A stretch of 64,000 bases of DNA from Echinicola strongylocentroti (GCF_003260975.1 NZ_CP030041.1:2093001-2157000), one strand, 5' to 3'; shown: positions 18,323 through 27,288, counted from the first letter of the stretch. Made by a program: numbers and translations. The notes: a model not told the origin generated them from the sequence alone.

Positions 18323-18700
18323 TTTCCCTTACTTTCTTACTTTTTCAGCCTATGCCCAAGCACGTCCCACCTACCACCCTCTCCCACATATCAGTAAATT
18401 TCAACACAGTTTGTGCATCAGGAACCCTTATAGCCAGTCCCGGCGGATGCCAGAAAAGTTTGAAACTGCAAGAAAATCAGCCGTTTGGAGAATGGGCCAT
18501 CTGCCGCCGCAGGTCAGTTCGCAGTACCTGTGCGGCGTGGTGTAGATAGCCTAATGTGTCTTCCGCTCAAGGGGCTATAAGCACATTAACCCTGTAAGCA
18601 TATTCCCATTTGGCATTGACAGCCCGTACCTTGACCCCAAATCAATTTCGCAATTCGACATTCCAACCATTCCACACCCCCGAAAGCTTCTTTTTTTCCT

Positions 18701-18708
18701 TATCTTTG
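18701..18708 (+). promoter_or_regulatory. Candidate -7 promoter box TATCTTTG
   Basis: Exact match to the Bacteroidota TAnnTTTG consensus, 24 bases before the proposed TTG start codon at 18732. No clear -33 TTG was found at the expected distance. It supports a start at or after about 18714. Confidence 0.45.
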
Positions 18709-18731
18709 AAAAATCAACAAAGAAAATCCCC

Positions 18732-20432
18732 TTGACTGACGATTATATCAAACAAAAATACGACCCGATTCTTCCCCGCAAAGATGAGTGGCCGGTGGTG
18801 AAGTTAGCCAAAAGCCGTAAGGATTTTATCCAAAGCGTGGCGACTATCAGCAAGGAAAAGATCATCAGCATGACGGGGAACAACCTCGACTTGCTCAAGG
18901 AAGAATTGGAGACAACGCTCTATCGGGAGAAGCTTCGTGTCAAACAAAACCCTTGGCTCGTCGACCCTGATGACGAAGATGAGTTCTGGTCGGGTGTAAA
19001 ATCAGCCTTGGTACAGGCATCCTCCGAAAGCCATAGCTCCGAGGAGGAAAAAAAAGCGAATTACCACAAAATCCTGGACAGCATCACTACCCGGTACTCC
19101 GAAGAAATCGCCAGTAACTTCAAACACAGCCACTACAAAGCCACCCGAAAAATGGTGACCTTTGGGTTTTCACGGTTACTGAATGCGGCAAGGGTAAAAG
19201 GCTTTGGCTCCATCTTCAGTAAGCAATATACCCTACAGGACAAAATCCAAATCATCGGCGAGACCGAACAGCTGAGAAACCTGGCTGCCAAAGGAACCAT
19301 CGTCATGGTACCCACCCACTTCAGCAACTTGGACAGCATCCTTATCGGCTGGACGATAAGCACTTTGGGCATGCCCCCTTTCTTGTACGGTGCGGGGCTG
19401 AACCTTTTCAACATACAGATTTTTGCCTATTTCATGGACGCCTTGGGCGCCTACAAGGTGGACCGAAGGAAAAAAAACCTGCTGTACCTGGAAACCTTAA
19501 AAACCTACTCCAGTGAAGCCATCCAATTTGGCTGTCACAGTTTGTTTTTCCCCGGAGGCACCCGTTCCAGAAGCGGAAAAATAGAAAATAAACTCAAACT
19601 AGGCCTGCTGAGCACAGCCGTAGAAGCACAACGCGCCAATTACGAAAAAGGCTTCAACGACATTAGCGGAAAAGTATTTATCGTCCCCGTCAGCATCAAT
19701 TACCACTTTACCCTGGAAGCGCCAAGTTTGATCCGTGAATACCTCAGCCTCACAGGACAGGAGCGTTATTACAAGGAAACGGACGAGTTCTCGACCAGCT
19801 ACAAAATCTCCAAGTTCCTGATCAAATTCTTCACCAAAGGATCGGATATTTCCGTATCCATAGGCCAAGCAATGGACATCTTGGGAAATTACGTGGACAA
19901 GGACGGCAGCAGCATCGATAAAGATGGCCGCATCATTGATTGCCGTGATTATTTCATGTCCAATGGCAAAGTCAGCGTAGATCCACAACGGGAAGAAGTC
20001 TACAGCCAACTACTTGGTGAACGGATCGTGGAAGAATTCCATAAGATCAACAGGGTATTCAGCAGTCACCTAGTGGCTTTTACGGCCTTTGAGATGATCA
20101 AAAAGCAAAACAGTAAGATGGATCTCTTCAGCCTGCTGCGCTTGCCAGAAGAAGACCTGGTGATCAGCTACAGTGACTTCCGCTCTAACTGCCAGCGGGT
20201 ACTCAATCGACTAATGGAAATCCGCTCAAAGGGATTGGTCCATGTGGCTCCACACCTCAAGCAAGACATCGATGCGATCATTGCCCACGGCCTGGCCAAT
20301 GTAGGGATGTATCATGCCAAAAGGCCGCTGATCAGGACGGACGACGACCTTATCACGACCCAGGACATGAGCCTTTTGTATTATTACCACAACAGACTGG
20401 ATGGTTATGACCTCGAAAAACTCTTCAAATAA
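18732..20432 (+). CDS. Glycerophosphate/lysophosphatidate acyltransferase (PlsB/PlsC superfamily)
   Basis: Membrane-associated acyltransferase of glycerophospholipid synthesis. The catalytic H-x4-D motif THFSNLD is at 195-201 and the third motif, FPGGTRSRSG, at 273-282. The long N-terminal (about 170 residues) and C-terminal helical regions are more like PlsB-type G3P acyltransferases than the short PlsC. In motif III the usual Glu of FPEGTRS is Gly here. The proposed start is TTG at 18732: no ATG occurs in frame until residue 47, and a TATCTTTG promoter box sits just upstream. The downstream neighbour gpsA supplies glycerol-3-phosphate and overlaps by 32 bases, which supports use of G3P as acceptor. 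Confidence 0.85.
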   Translation: MTDDYIKQKYDPILPRKDEWPVVKLAKSRKDFIQSVATISKEKIISMTGNNLDLLKEELETTLYREKLRVKQNPWLVDPDDEDEFWSGVKSALVQASSESHSSEEEKKANYHKILDSITTRYSEEIASNFKHSHYKATRKMVTFGFSRLLNAARVKGFGSIFSKQYTLQDKIQIIGETEQLRNLAAKGTIVMVPTHFSNLDSILIGWTISTLGMPPFLYGAGLNLFNIQIFAYFMDALGAYKVDRRKKNLLYLETLKTYSSEAIQFGCHSLFFPGGTRSRSGKIENKLKLGLLSTAVEAQRANYEKGFNDISGKVFIVPVSINYHFTLEAPSLIREYLSLTGQERYYKETDEFSTSYKISKFLIKFFTKGSDISVSIGQAMDILGNYVDKDGSSIDKDGRIIDCRDYFMSNGKVSVDPQREEVYSQLLGERIVEEFHKINRVFSSHLVAFTAFEMIKKQNSKMDLFSLLRLPEEDLVISYSDFRSNCQRVLNRLMEIRSKGLVHVAPHLKQDIDAIIAHGLANVGMYHAKRPLIRTDDDLITTQDMSLLYYYHNRLDGYDLEKLFK

Positions 20433-21471
20433 CAATGAAAAACCAGTAGGTGTTATTGGTATCGGCAGCTTCGGTACCGCCATTGCCAATATCCTGGCGG
20501 AAAAGAACAATGTCATCGTCTATGCCCGTAAACAGGAAGTGGTGGACGAGATCAACCATCATCACAGTGCTGAAGGCAGGGACTTGAACCCAGGCATTAC
20601 CGCCACTACTGATCCTGAGCACCTCTGCGAAACGTGCGAAGTGATGTTTCCGGTGGTATCCTCTTCCGGGTTTCGCGATGTCATGCGGAAGTTTGCCCCC
20701 TACTTGCATCCCTACCATATCCTGATTCATGGCACCAAAGGACTGGTGCTCAACCTCCCCGAAGGAAAAAACCTGGACAACGTATCCAAGATCCACCGCG
20801 AAAACATCTGGACGATGAGCGAGGTCATCCAAAACGAAACCGTCGTGGTCCGTGTAGGCTGCTTGGCAGGCCCTAACTTGGCCAAGGAGCTCGCCATGGG
20901 ACAACCCGCCGCCACCGTAGTCGCCAGCCGCTTTAACGAAGTCATCCTCGAAGGCCAACGACTTCTCCGCTCGGACCGTTTTCAGGTCTATGGCAACCAA
21001 GACATCATCGGCGTAGAACTCAGCGGAGTACTCAAAAACACCATCGCCATCGCCTCAGGAGCACTGGCAGGACTGGGACTGGGAGAAAATGCCAAAGGGC
21101 TGCTCATCTCCCGCGGCATGGTAGAAATGATCCACTTGGGCAATGCACTGGGCGGCCAGACGCAGTCTTTTGTAGGACTGGCGGGCATCGGAGACTTGGT
21201 CACCACTTGCAGCTCCACCTTCTCCAGGAACTATACGGTGGGCTATCGGCTCGCCAAAGGAGAAACCTTGGACGCCATTAATGCCAGCATGGACGAAGTG
21301 GCCGAGGGGATCAATACAGTGAGACTGCTCCAAACCTTCCTAGAAGGAACCGGCATGCGCGCGCCCATCACCGAAAACCTGTACAAAGTACTCTTCGAAG
21401 GATTTAAGGTAGAAGATGCACTGTACTACTTGATGAAATATCCGTTCAATGTGGACATCGATTTCCTGTAA
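20401..21471 (+). CDS. gpsA: Glycerol-3-phosphate dehydrogenase [NAD(P)+] GpsA
   Basis: Reduces dihydroxyacetone phosphate to sn-glycerol-3-phosphate, the backbone of phospholipids. The N-terminal dinucleotide fold has GIGSFGTAIANILA near 18-31, followed by YARK. The GPNLAKELAMGQPAATVVAS segment (near 160-180) and the VELSGVLKNTIAIASGALAGLGLGENAKGLLISRG segment (near 205-240) hold the catalytic Lys and substrate site. At 356 residues the length is normal. ATG at 20407 is an alternative start. It overlaps the upstream acyltransferase, so the two are very likely co-transcribed and translationally coupled. Confidence 0.97.
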   Translation: MVMTSKNSSNNNEKPVGVIGIGSFGTAIANILAEKNNVIVYARKQEVVDEINHHHSAEGRDLNPGITATTDPEHLCETCEVMFPVVSSSGFRDVMRKFAPYLHPYHILIHGTKGLVLNLPEGKNLDNVSKIHRENIWTMSEVIQNETVVVRVGCLAGPNLAKELAMGQPAATVVASRFNEVILEGQRLLRSDRFQVYGNQDIIGVELSGVLKNTIAIASGALAGLGLGENAKGLLISRGMVEMIHLGNALGGQTQSFVGLAGIGDLVTTCSSTFSRNYTVGYRLAKGETLDAINASMDEVAEGINTVRLLQTFLEGTGMRAPITENLYKVLFEGFKVEDALYYLMKYPFNVDIDFL

Positions 21472-21494
21472 CCCGTGCAAAAAAAACAACCCTT

Positions 21495-22406
21495 ATGAAT
21501 GCAAAAAGCCCCATGAAAACCTTATCATTTAGTATCCTTTCTACCTTACTGCTGGCGGCACTGGCCTGCTCTGCCAACAAGTCCGCACTACTCCTGACTG
21601 GCACGGCACCCACCTTGGTATCCGATGAATTCACTTTTACGGAAGGCCCTGCCGTAGCACCAAATGGTGACGTTTACTTCACCGACCAGCCCAACAACCG
21701 TATTTATCATTGGTCGGCAGAGACTGGGGAGGTGACGCTTTATATGGAAAACGCTGGACGTGCCAATGGACTTTATGTAGACCACCAGGGCAATTTGCTC
21801 GCTTGTGCTGATGAAAACTTCCAGCTTTGGCAAATTGATCAAAACAAAGAGGTCAACGTATTGGCAGATGGTTTTGACCAGAAAAACTTCAATGGGCCCA
21901 ACGACCTGTGGGTGGACAAGAAAGGCGGTGTCTACTTTACGGATCCCTATTATCAGCGGGAATACTGGACCCGACAAGCCCCGGACATGGAGCAACAACG
22001 TGTCTATTACCGTTCGCCAGAGGGAGATATCAAGGTGGTGGCAGACCACTTCGTCAGACCAAACGGCATCATCGGCACCAAAAAAGGAAAGACGCTCTAC
22101 ATCGCTGATATTGGCGACAAAAAAACCTATCGCTATGACGTCCAAAAAGACGGTAGCCTTGGTGATCCCCAGCTATTTGTCAGCATGGGATCGGACGGCA
22201 TGACCATCGATGAAAATGGAAATATTTACTTAACCGGCAATGGCGTGACGATCTTCAACCCTGAAGGTGAGCAAATCGGCCAAGTACCCATTCCCCAAAA
22301 ATGGACCGCCAATGTCACCTTTGGCGGCAAAGAACGCAAAACCCTCTTCATCACCGCCGGACCTGCCGTCTACACCCTTAAACTAAACGTCTCCGGGGTA
22401 CAGTAA
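21495..22406 (+). CDS. SMP-30/gluconolactonase-like lipoprotein
   Basis: A 303-residue protein with a lipoprotein signal peptide (hydrophobic 12-24, lipobox ALAC) and a six-bladed beta-propeller of the SMP-30/gluconolactonase/LRE family. The family pattern FTEGPAVAPNGDVYFTD is near 48-64, with FNGPNDLWVDKKGGVYFTDP near 131-150 and VRPNGI near 190. The metal-site Glu, Asn and Asp positions are visible. The predicted role is hydrolysis of a sugar lactone in the periplasm; the substrate is unknown. It lies 23 bases after gpsA and could be read through from it. Confidence 0.87.
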   Translation: MNAKSPMKTLSFSILSTLLLAALACSANKSALLLTGTAPTLVSDEFTFTEGPAVAPNGDVYFTDQPNNRIYHWSAETGEVTLYMENAGRANGLYVDHQGNLLACADENFQLWQIDQNKEVNVLADGFDQKNFNGPNDLWVDKKGGVYFTDPYYQREYWTRQAPDMEQQRVYYRSPEGDIKVVADHFVRPNGIIGTKKGKTLYIADIGDKKTYRYDVQKDGSLGDPQLFVSMGSDGMTIDENGNIYLTGNGVTIFNPEGEQIGQVPIPQKWTANVTFGGKERKTLFITAGPAVYTLKLNVSGVQ

Positions 22407-22438
22407 AGCAATGTCCTCCGTCCGCCCTCCCCGCCCCC

Positions 22439-22476
22439 TGAGCGGTGTCGAAGGGAGCGGTGTCGAAGGGAGCGGG
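22439..22476. repeat. Tandem copies of a GTGTCGAAGGG-type repeat
   Basis: Two consecutive copies of GAGCGGTGTCGAAGGGA. The related CTGAGCCTGTCGAAGGG occurs at about 24773-24789. This is a widespread intergenic repeat motif, here in a doubled form between two convergent genes. Confidence 0.6.
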
Positions 22477-22495
22477 AAAGGAGGAGGCACTCATC

Positions 22496-23593
22496 TCAAT
22501 GATACATTTCCTGGGCCTTGAACATCTCATATTCTTCCTCCCGAAACGGGTAATCCCAGCACCCCATCCGGTGAAAAAGCTGGCCACCAAAGCCTTTTTT
22601 GTAAAGGTGGACTCCGTGCAAGGGGTGGGAGCGGTCCAGGTTGGGCGCACAGCCAAACATATCATACTCTTCACACCCAAACTCCTTGGCACGCTTGATC
22701 GCTTCCCACTGAAGGGCATAGCTGGCCATGGCCTGCCGCTTGTCAGAGGCAGAGGCTCCAAAAAGATAGGTCGCCCGCTTATGGCTCAGCACCAGCAGCA
22801 TCGAAGCCAGCTCCTGTCCTTCATGCGCTGCCATCAGCAAACACACCCGAACCTCCTCATCCTGCTGCGCAAACAGCTCCAAGAAGTAACCTTTCGTTTG
22901 GTAGGTAATTCCCTTCCGCAGGGCCGTTTCTTCATAGAGCGCATACCAGTCATCCAGCTTGTCCACGCCGTGCTCACGTACTTCCACACCCTTCTTACTG
23001 GCCTGACGGATATTGTAGCGCGTATTGTAGCGCATCTCATACAGCAGCTCTTCCGGCCCTCGTGCCAAATCCAGAAAGAAGGTGTTTTTCGGTAGGGCGT
23101 CACCCGGGCTCTTGCGAAGGTTCCAGTGGTCCGTATTGAAATTGACACGGAATTCCTGCGTCTGCGCAGAAGGCGGCCCCTGCCAGTTGCCTTGGGAATC
23201 GTAAAACTCCTCCTCACCGGCCCATTGGTTTTCCCAAAGGAGATCGTAGCGAATAAAAACGCAAGTTTCTGGCAAATGCGGCTTCAACGATTCCGACAGC
23301 TTCTCCAAGAAAAGCCCCTGGTGCTCAAACCGAGGCTCCAGCTTGGGGCCATAAGGCACATAAGCAAAACAATGCCCTTCCCCAATATCCTTGATCAGGA
23401 TCAGCAAATCCTCCTCCAACTGCTGGGGAGAGGACGCATCCGGCTCCAACAGTTCCTTGGACACCGTCAGCCGAAAGCCATTCGGCTTGAAGCCCTGCTT
23501 ATTTTTGACCTTTGCCCAGAAAGGAGTCTGTGGCAAAATATTGGTCGTATTGATTTGGTCAACTGATTTTCGCTCCGCAGTACAGGTCATCAC
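22496..23593 (-). CDS. FemAB/FemX-like aminoacyltransferase
   Basis: A 365-residue protein of the FemABX family: two GNAT-like domains with the family motifs PYGPKLEP near 100 and RYNIRQASKKGVEVRE near 190-205. The C-terminal block is GASASDKRQAMASYALQWEAIKRAKEFGCEEYDMFG near 280-315. Known members add amino acids to the lipid II stem peptide using aminoacyl-tRNA. In Bacteroidota the acceptor is not established, and some relatives act in exopolysaccharide or other envelope pathways. ATG codons for residue 1 or 2 serve equally as start. It is convergent with the SMP-30 gene and has its own promoter at 23653-23680. Confidence 0.85.
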   Translation of the reverse strand: MMTCTAERKSVDQINTTNILPQTPFWAKVKNKQGFKPNGFRLTVSKELLEPDASSPQQLEEDLLILIKDIGEGHCFAYVPYGPKLEPRFEHQGLFLEKLSESLKPHLPETCVFIRYDLLWENQWAGEEEFYDSQGNWQGPPSAQTQEFRVNFNTDHWNLRKSPGDALPKNTFFLDLARGPEELLYEMRYNTRYNIRQASKKGVEVREHGVDKLDDWYALYEETALRKGITYQTKGYFLELFAQQDEEVRVCLLMAAHEGQELASMLLVLSHKRATYLFGASASDKRQAMASYALQWEAIKRAKEFGCEEYDMFGCAPNLDRSHPLHGVHLYKKGFGGQLFHRMGCWDYPFREEEYEMFKAQEMYH

Positions 23594-23652
23594 TATTCAA
23601 TTTTTCCACCGGCCAGGGAAGACATCGCCCCCACTCGCCATCAAACAAGCCG

Positions 23653-23680
23653 CAAAGCTAAAAAATCATCCAAACACCAA
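23653..23680 (-). promoter_or_regulatory. Candidate promoter of the FemAB-like gene
   Basis: On the minus strand TTG (23680-23678), 17 bases, then TAGCTTTG (23660-23653). Both elements and the spacing fit the Bacteroidota TTG-N17-20-TAnnTTTG promoter. It lies 60 bases before the start codon. Confidence 0.6.
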
Positions 23681-23780
23681 AAAATATTTCGTTTACTTTT
23701 CTAGGAGTCAAGGTATTCGGAAGAAATGCAGTTTAGTAAGTCAAAACAGTGACAGGAAATAGTTACAAAACCACTTTACT

Positions 23781-24698
23781 TTAAGGTATTAACGTGCTTT
23801 TGATTACTGACAATTTCCAGCAATTATGATAAGGTGGATTATTTGTTTCGGCCTTTATCACCTTTATACTATGTAAGAAATCAATCACAGCTCCCAATTC
23901 CTCTGCTCCATCACTTTTGACATTCAACGGCTCGATATAGGTGAGTAGCCCATCTTGATTAGTTGATATTTTGAAATCCCAATTTTGAGTAATTTCACTT
24001 TGTAACTGACCTGATACTTCCAGTGATGCCATCATTTCTTTTCCATACACAGTAATCTTCAGCTCATCATCTATTTGTATAGATTTTGAGTAGGAGGAAT
24101 CAAAGCATTCGCTCTCTTTTTTTGGGGAATTATAATATTGGTCCCTCAAGCGAATTATATTCTTTAACATATTATTCTGAAGTGAATTTTGATAAAACTC
24201 CTCAAAATGTTGATTTGATGCATTAATTGATTCATAATAAAAAGTATCTATTGATGATGCATAATACTCAAATGCGCTAGAGGTGATCTTTGTATCGACA
24301 TTTAAATAAACCCTTTCAATCTCAGTCATCCCTGTTTGCTCAAATTCCTTAGATGCATAGTTTATATCCACTACAATTGTAGCTGAATCATAGCCCTTTT
24401 CACTAAAGTTATTCTTTATGGCATTGTCGATGATCAGTCTGTGTTCATTCGATAGCTTAGGATAGTGCCTCCAGGACTTCTTCTTTAGCCCTGTCATAGC
24501 TGGAATTTTAATATCATCTTCTTTTGATATTTCATCTCGGTTATCATCTATTGTGATTTCTGTTATCTTTATGGGCACATCAAGTTTTACCTCATTTAAA
24601 TCAAGCGGGGCGGAATACTTGTATGAAATACAACTTCCTACAACAATAAACACTAAAAAAAACAACCATATTGGTTTAAAATTCACTCTTCTTTTCAT
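23781..24698 (-). CDS. Unrecognised lipoprotein
   Basis: The 305-residue protein has a basic N-terminus, a hydrophobic stretch at 8-22 and lipobox VGSC (Cys23), so it is probably exported and lipidated. The rest is hydrophilic and rich in Asp, Glu, Ser and Asn, with predicted alternating beta strands and helices. I recognise no family. Codon use is more AT-rich than in the metabolic neighbours. The gene stands alone, with repeat-rich DNA on its upstream side, and may be accessory. Confidence 0.75.
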   Translation of the reverse strand: MKRRVNFKPIWLFFLVFIVVGSCISYKYSAPLDLNEVKLDVPIKITEITIDDNRDEISKEDDIKIPAMTGLKKKSWRHYPKLSNEHRLIIDNAIKNNFSEKGYDSATIVVDINYASKEFEQTGMTEIERVYLNVDTKITSSAFEYYASSIDTFYYESINASNQHFEEFYQNSLQNNMLKNIIRLRDQYYNSPKKESECFDSSYSKSIQIDDELKITVYGKEMMASLEVSGQLQSEITQNWDFKISTNQDGLLTYIEPLNVKSDGAEELGAVIDFLHSIKVIKAETNNPPYHNCWKLSVIKSTLIP

Positions 24699-24964
24699 GC
24701 AATTTATCTTCTAAATTATTTGACACCTTAGCCCTTCATGCTGCCTATACACTGTTACTGATTCCTACTCTGAGCCTGTCGAAGGGTAAAATCAGGAACT
24801 TTTGAGAACAGGATTTGCAAAACCCATGAAGAAGAACCCACTCTCCCAGAAATATTGCTTGATCCTTAACCCGTGTCTACGACATTCCGTTTTCACTCCA
24901 CATCCCTCCCTGATCCTTGGTCAGTACCTACGGCACTGGCGGGATGTTATTTTCATTTTCCGTC

Positions 24965-25065
24965 ACCAAGCTTCTGCTCCTAACGGAGCATTATTGCGGC
25001 ACTTTTCTACGCCCTACCGGCCCAATGCCCAAACTGACTTATGCGGCTAGGTATAAAAGCTTGGT
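24965..25065. repeat. Inverted repeat enclosing a hairpin
   Basis: ACCAAGCTT (24965-24973) pairs with AAGCTTGGT (25057-25065). Directly inside the left arm is TGCTCC-TAAC-GGAGCA (24975-24990). Unknown function; looks like a folded intergenic repeat. Confidence 0.6.
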
Positions 25066-25090
25066 AAAGTCATGCTGCTGCTATATTCCC

Positions 25091-25107
25091 TTGTGCCGTA
25101 GGCACAA
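25091..25107. repeat. Short palindrome TTGTGCC-GTA-GGCACAA
   Basis: Perfect 7-base stem with a 3-base loop, of the same type as 18306-18322. Confidence 0.7.
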
Positions 25108-25260
25108 AACTGCTTCTCAATTTACCTAGCTTGCTCGTAGTTTACCACCGAATAGCAACCATTAACACTCCAAAAGTACCGTATTTTTTTGCCCCGTACC
25201 GCCATAAATATAAAAAGGGAAAAAAGCTTTCCCCATAATTACCCCATTCCCAGCACCTTT

Positions 25261-25322
25261 CGTTCAACACGGCATTCAGGTTTGGCCGTTCCGGCCACCC
25301 GAATGCTTAGTTATTAGCTGTA
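25261..25322 (-). repeat. attC-like imperfect palindrome downstream of the HNH gene
   Basis: Between GTTCAAC (25262-25268) and TTAGCTGTA (25314-25322) lies a long hairpin. Outer arms GCATTC/GAATGC enclose TGGCCG-TTC-CGGCCA with small bulges. GTTCAAC fits the RYYYAAC core form of integron attC sites; the opposite side (GTTATTA) fits poorly. The site begins 6 bases beyond the stop codon of the HNH gene, where an attC would sit in a cassette. This is an inference from shape only. Confidence 0.4.
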
Positions 25323-25327
25323 GCTTT

Positions 25328-26080
25328 TTATTTTCCAAGTTCCAAAGCACTTTTTCCAAGTTCAATTTCAAGTAACTCGAGTTCCTTATCCCAAAGACTT
25401 TCTTGGGTTAACTTACTTTTTAAAGTACTATATTCTGTATCAGTTAGGATTATAGTTGCAGATGTAGCGGAATAAATTGCCGTAGGCAATCCTTCTTTCA
25501 TAAGATTCTTTATTCCGTTTACAACTCTATTTTTTCGTCTTGTACTAGTTTGAATTCCGTTAATATAATCGTCAATTAATTCATTAAGTTGTTCTAATTT
25601 ATCCTGAATTGCGTTACCAATTTCAAATCTTTTCTTCACTAACCTATCTTGGTCATTTAGATTTAATACTGATACAGTTAGTCTACCTAAGTCATCCACA
25701 CCTTTAATCCTATACCTCCAATATTTTAGATGATTTTTAGGGTCAACAATACTTGGGTCAATTATAGGTTCAATTATAGTATCATGATTATTTTTTGTTC
25801 CATTACACTTTTTACATGAAGGCAACAAATTCTCCCATTCTAGTACTTCATCTTTATATTTATCTTTATGATGAAAGTGTTCGACTTCTAAATATTTGCT
25901 TTCTTCTTTTATGTTTGCTTCACAGTAACAGCATTTATCATTTGAAAATGATAACAACCCCTTTTTTATGAAATCTAAATTCCAAACTGATTTTCCTGTC
26001 AATTTAAACTCGGTAGTTAATTCTCCTTGTAGTTTGGTTGTAAGTTCGACAGGCCTTGGTATTCTGTCTAACTTAATCAT
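25328..26080 (-). CDS. HNH nuclease, PtuB-like (Septu-type defence)
   Basis: The 250-residue protein has an HNH/His-Me finger nuclease core. Zinc ligands C50/C51 and C53 (CCYC), the EVEHFHHK motif (65-72), W82 and N84 of EWENLLPSC, and C89/C92 (CKKC) followed by N94, K96 and H99 are visible. This is the pattern of the TIGR02646-like HNH proteins that act as PtuB in Septu and Septu-type retron systems, where the nuclease is controlled by the ATPase PtuA and acts against phage. The start overlaps the upstream ATPase gene by 8 bases, so the two form an operon. The C-terminal half is helical and unrecognised. Strong AT bias suggests acquisition by transfer. Confidence 0.8.
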   Translation of the reverse strand: MIKLDRIPRPVELTTKLQGELTTEFKLTGKSVWNLDFIKKGLLSFSNDKCCYCEANIKEESKYLEVEHFHHKDKYKDEVLEWENLLPSCKKCNGTKNNHDTIIEPIIDPSIVDPKNHLKYWRYRIKGVDDLGRLTVSVLNLNDQDRLVKKRFEIGNAIQDKLEQLNELIDDYINGIQTSTRRKNRVVNGIKNLMKEGLPTAIYSATSATIILTDTEYSTLKSKLTQESLWDKELELLEIELGKSALELGK

Positions 26081-27251
26081 CTGTCGAAAGTCCTGTTAAT
26101 TGAATTTTTAATATTTTTCTCATTGAATTTTCTGGATGCAACATAGCATCTAAAATCACAAATTGAGTTTTTGCAGTTTTAAAATCATCTTTATCTACTG
26201 CTTCACTAAATTTACTTAACGCATTAATATAGTCAGGTGTTCTGGTTTCTGACATCCCCATAACATCAGTTAGAATTTCTTCAACAGTCCAACCTTGACA
26301 ACCATATTCTTGATTTATTATTTTATTTAGCTTGATTTCATCTTTGCTATCAAGTGTCAGAGCAATTATTTCTTTTGGTTTTGCAACTTGAACTATATGA
26401 GGGCTGTGTGTAGAGGTAAAAACTTGAGCGTTTGGTAAAATTATTTTCAAGACATCATAAATCCTTGCTTGCCACTCTGGATGAAGGTGTAAATCAATTT
26501 CATCAATGAAAACAATACCATCAAAGTCTTTGATGAATTTACTGGGATTCTTGTACCTAAACTCTATTTCTTTTATTAATCCAATCAATACAGCCATGCA
26601 TGATTTGTAACCTGATGACAAATACTCAAAGTAGATTTCTCCGTTTACAGTATTGAGCATTATGTCATTCGAATTTGGATTAACCTTATTGAATGAAATT
26701 TGAGGATTGAGAAGATTAAAACATTCCTTAGCAAGCTCAATGTTTTTTAATTGACTCTCGTCTAAGTGATTCTCATGAGCTGACCATAAGTGTCTATTTA
26801 CAAACCAATTTTTCAGATCACTTGGTAATGATCCTGTCATTGTTTCTTTTGCAAATTTATTGTTGTCTTTCTGAGGGTCTGTACTTAATGAACTCAAGTG
26901 CTGATAGGGTATATCCCTGTGTGTTTTGAAAACTATTATATCATTTGAGTTTTCATAAAACCCAATTGAATTATATGTGTTTTCATTCGGATGAAATACA
27001 GTAATATCGAAAGATTTTTTTTGATTTTGACCTGAAATCTTCACTTCAACCGTCCAATTACCTTTGTCTAATCCTGCTGTTCTTTTGACCGATGTTCGAT
27101 TTACTCCAAATGATTGAGCTAAACAATCTAATATGGTTGTTTTACCTATACCATTTTGACCACAGATAATATTGAAATGGTTATCAAAGTTCAGTTTCAA
27201 CTCTTTAATTGGTCCAATTGCTGTGATGTCAATATTGTTTATTCTTATCAT
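26073..27251 (-). CDS. ABC-type AAA ATPase, PtuA-like (Septu-type defence)
   Basis: The 392-residue ATPase belongs to the SMC/RecF/OLD-like ABC group. It has Walker A GQNGIGKTT at 31-39 and an ABC signature-like LSSGYKS near 210. Walker B IVFIDEIDLHLHPEW is near 245-260 and the switch His lies in STHSPHIVQ near 285. No TOPRIM domain follows, unlike OLD nucleases. Together with the adjacent HNH nuclease this matches the PtuA-PtuB pair of Septu, in which PtuA forms an ATP-binding scaffold for PtuB. No reverse transcriptase or msr/msd RNA was seen nearby, so a retron is not indicated. Codon use is AT-rich. Confidence 0.8.
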   Translation of the reverse strand: MIRINNIDITAIGPIKELKLNFDNHFNIICGQNGIGKTTILDCLAQSFGVNRTSVKRTAGLDKGNWTVEVKISGQNQKKSFDITVFHPNENTYNSIGFYENSNDIIVFKTHRDIPYQHLSSLSTDPQKDNNKFAKETMTGSLPSDLKNWFVNRHLWSAHENHLDESQLKNIELAKECFNLLNPQISFNKVNPNSNDIMLNTVNGEIYFEYLSSGYKSCMAVLIGLIKEIEFRYKNPSKFIKDFDGIVFIDEIDLHLHPEWQARIYDVLKIILPNAQVFTSTHSPHIVQVAKPKEIIALTLDSKDEIKLNKIINQEYGCQGWTVEEILTDVMGMSETRTPDYINALSKFSEAVDKDDFKTAKTQFVILDAMLHPENSMRKILKIQLTGLSTDD

Positions 27252-27272
27252 TTATAAAATTTGTATTTCAGT

Positions 27273-27281
27273 TACAGCTAA
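27273..27281 (-). repeat. Right boundary of the Septu-like cassette (TTAGCTGTA)
   Basis: TTAGCTGTA on the minus strand, 22 bases before the ATPase start. The same 9-mer occurs on the plus strand at 25314-25322 just beyond the HNH stop codon, so the two-gene operon is bracketed by this inverted repeat. On the minus strand it is preceded by ACG, giving ACGTTAGCTGTAAC. Confidence 0.5.
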
Positions 27282-27288
27282 CGTCTTA

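Larger units (their letters stand above)
18180..18700. other. Intergenic region with dispersed repeats
   Basis: About 520 bases with no supported gene. It holds a repeat shared with 31564-31622 (at 18259-18317), a perfect palindrome with 3-base loop (18306-18322), and at about 18460-18562 a segment related to 42130-42285 in the opposite orientation. Short open frames here code only repeat-derived peptides. Confidence 0.6.
24699..25327. other. Repeat-rich intergenic region
   Basis: About 630 bases without a supported gene. It contains a GAGCCTGTCGAAGGG repeat, two perfect hairpins (24975-24990, 25091-25107), a 9-base inverted repeat ACCAAGCTT/AAGCTTGGT (24965-24973, 25057-25065), and next to the HNH gene an attC-like imperfect palindrome (25261-25320). 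Short open frames read through these repeats and are not credible genes. Confidence 0.65.

Noticed and set aside
25328..27251. Retron with Septu-type effector
   Set aside because: The HNH protein resembles those of Septu-type retrons, but no reverse transcriptase or msr/msd-like RNA is present on either side.
26073..27251. OLD-family nuclease (Gabija GajA-like) for the ATPase
   Set aside because: The protein ends soon after the ABC switch region and has no TOPRIM domain, and its partner is an HNH protein, not a UvrD-like helicase.
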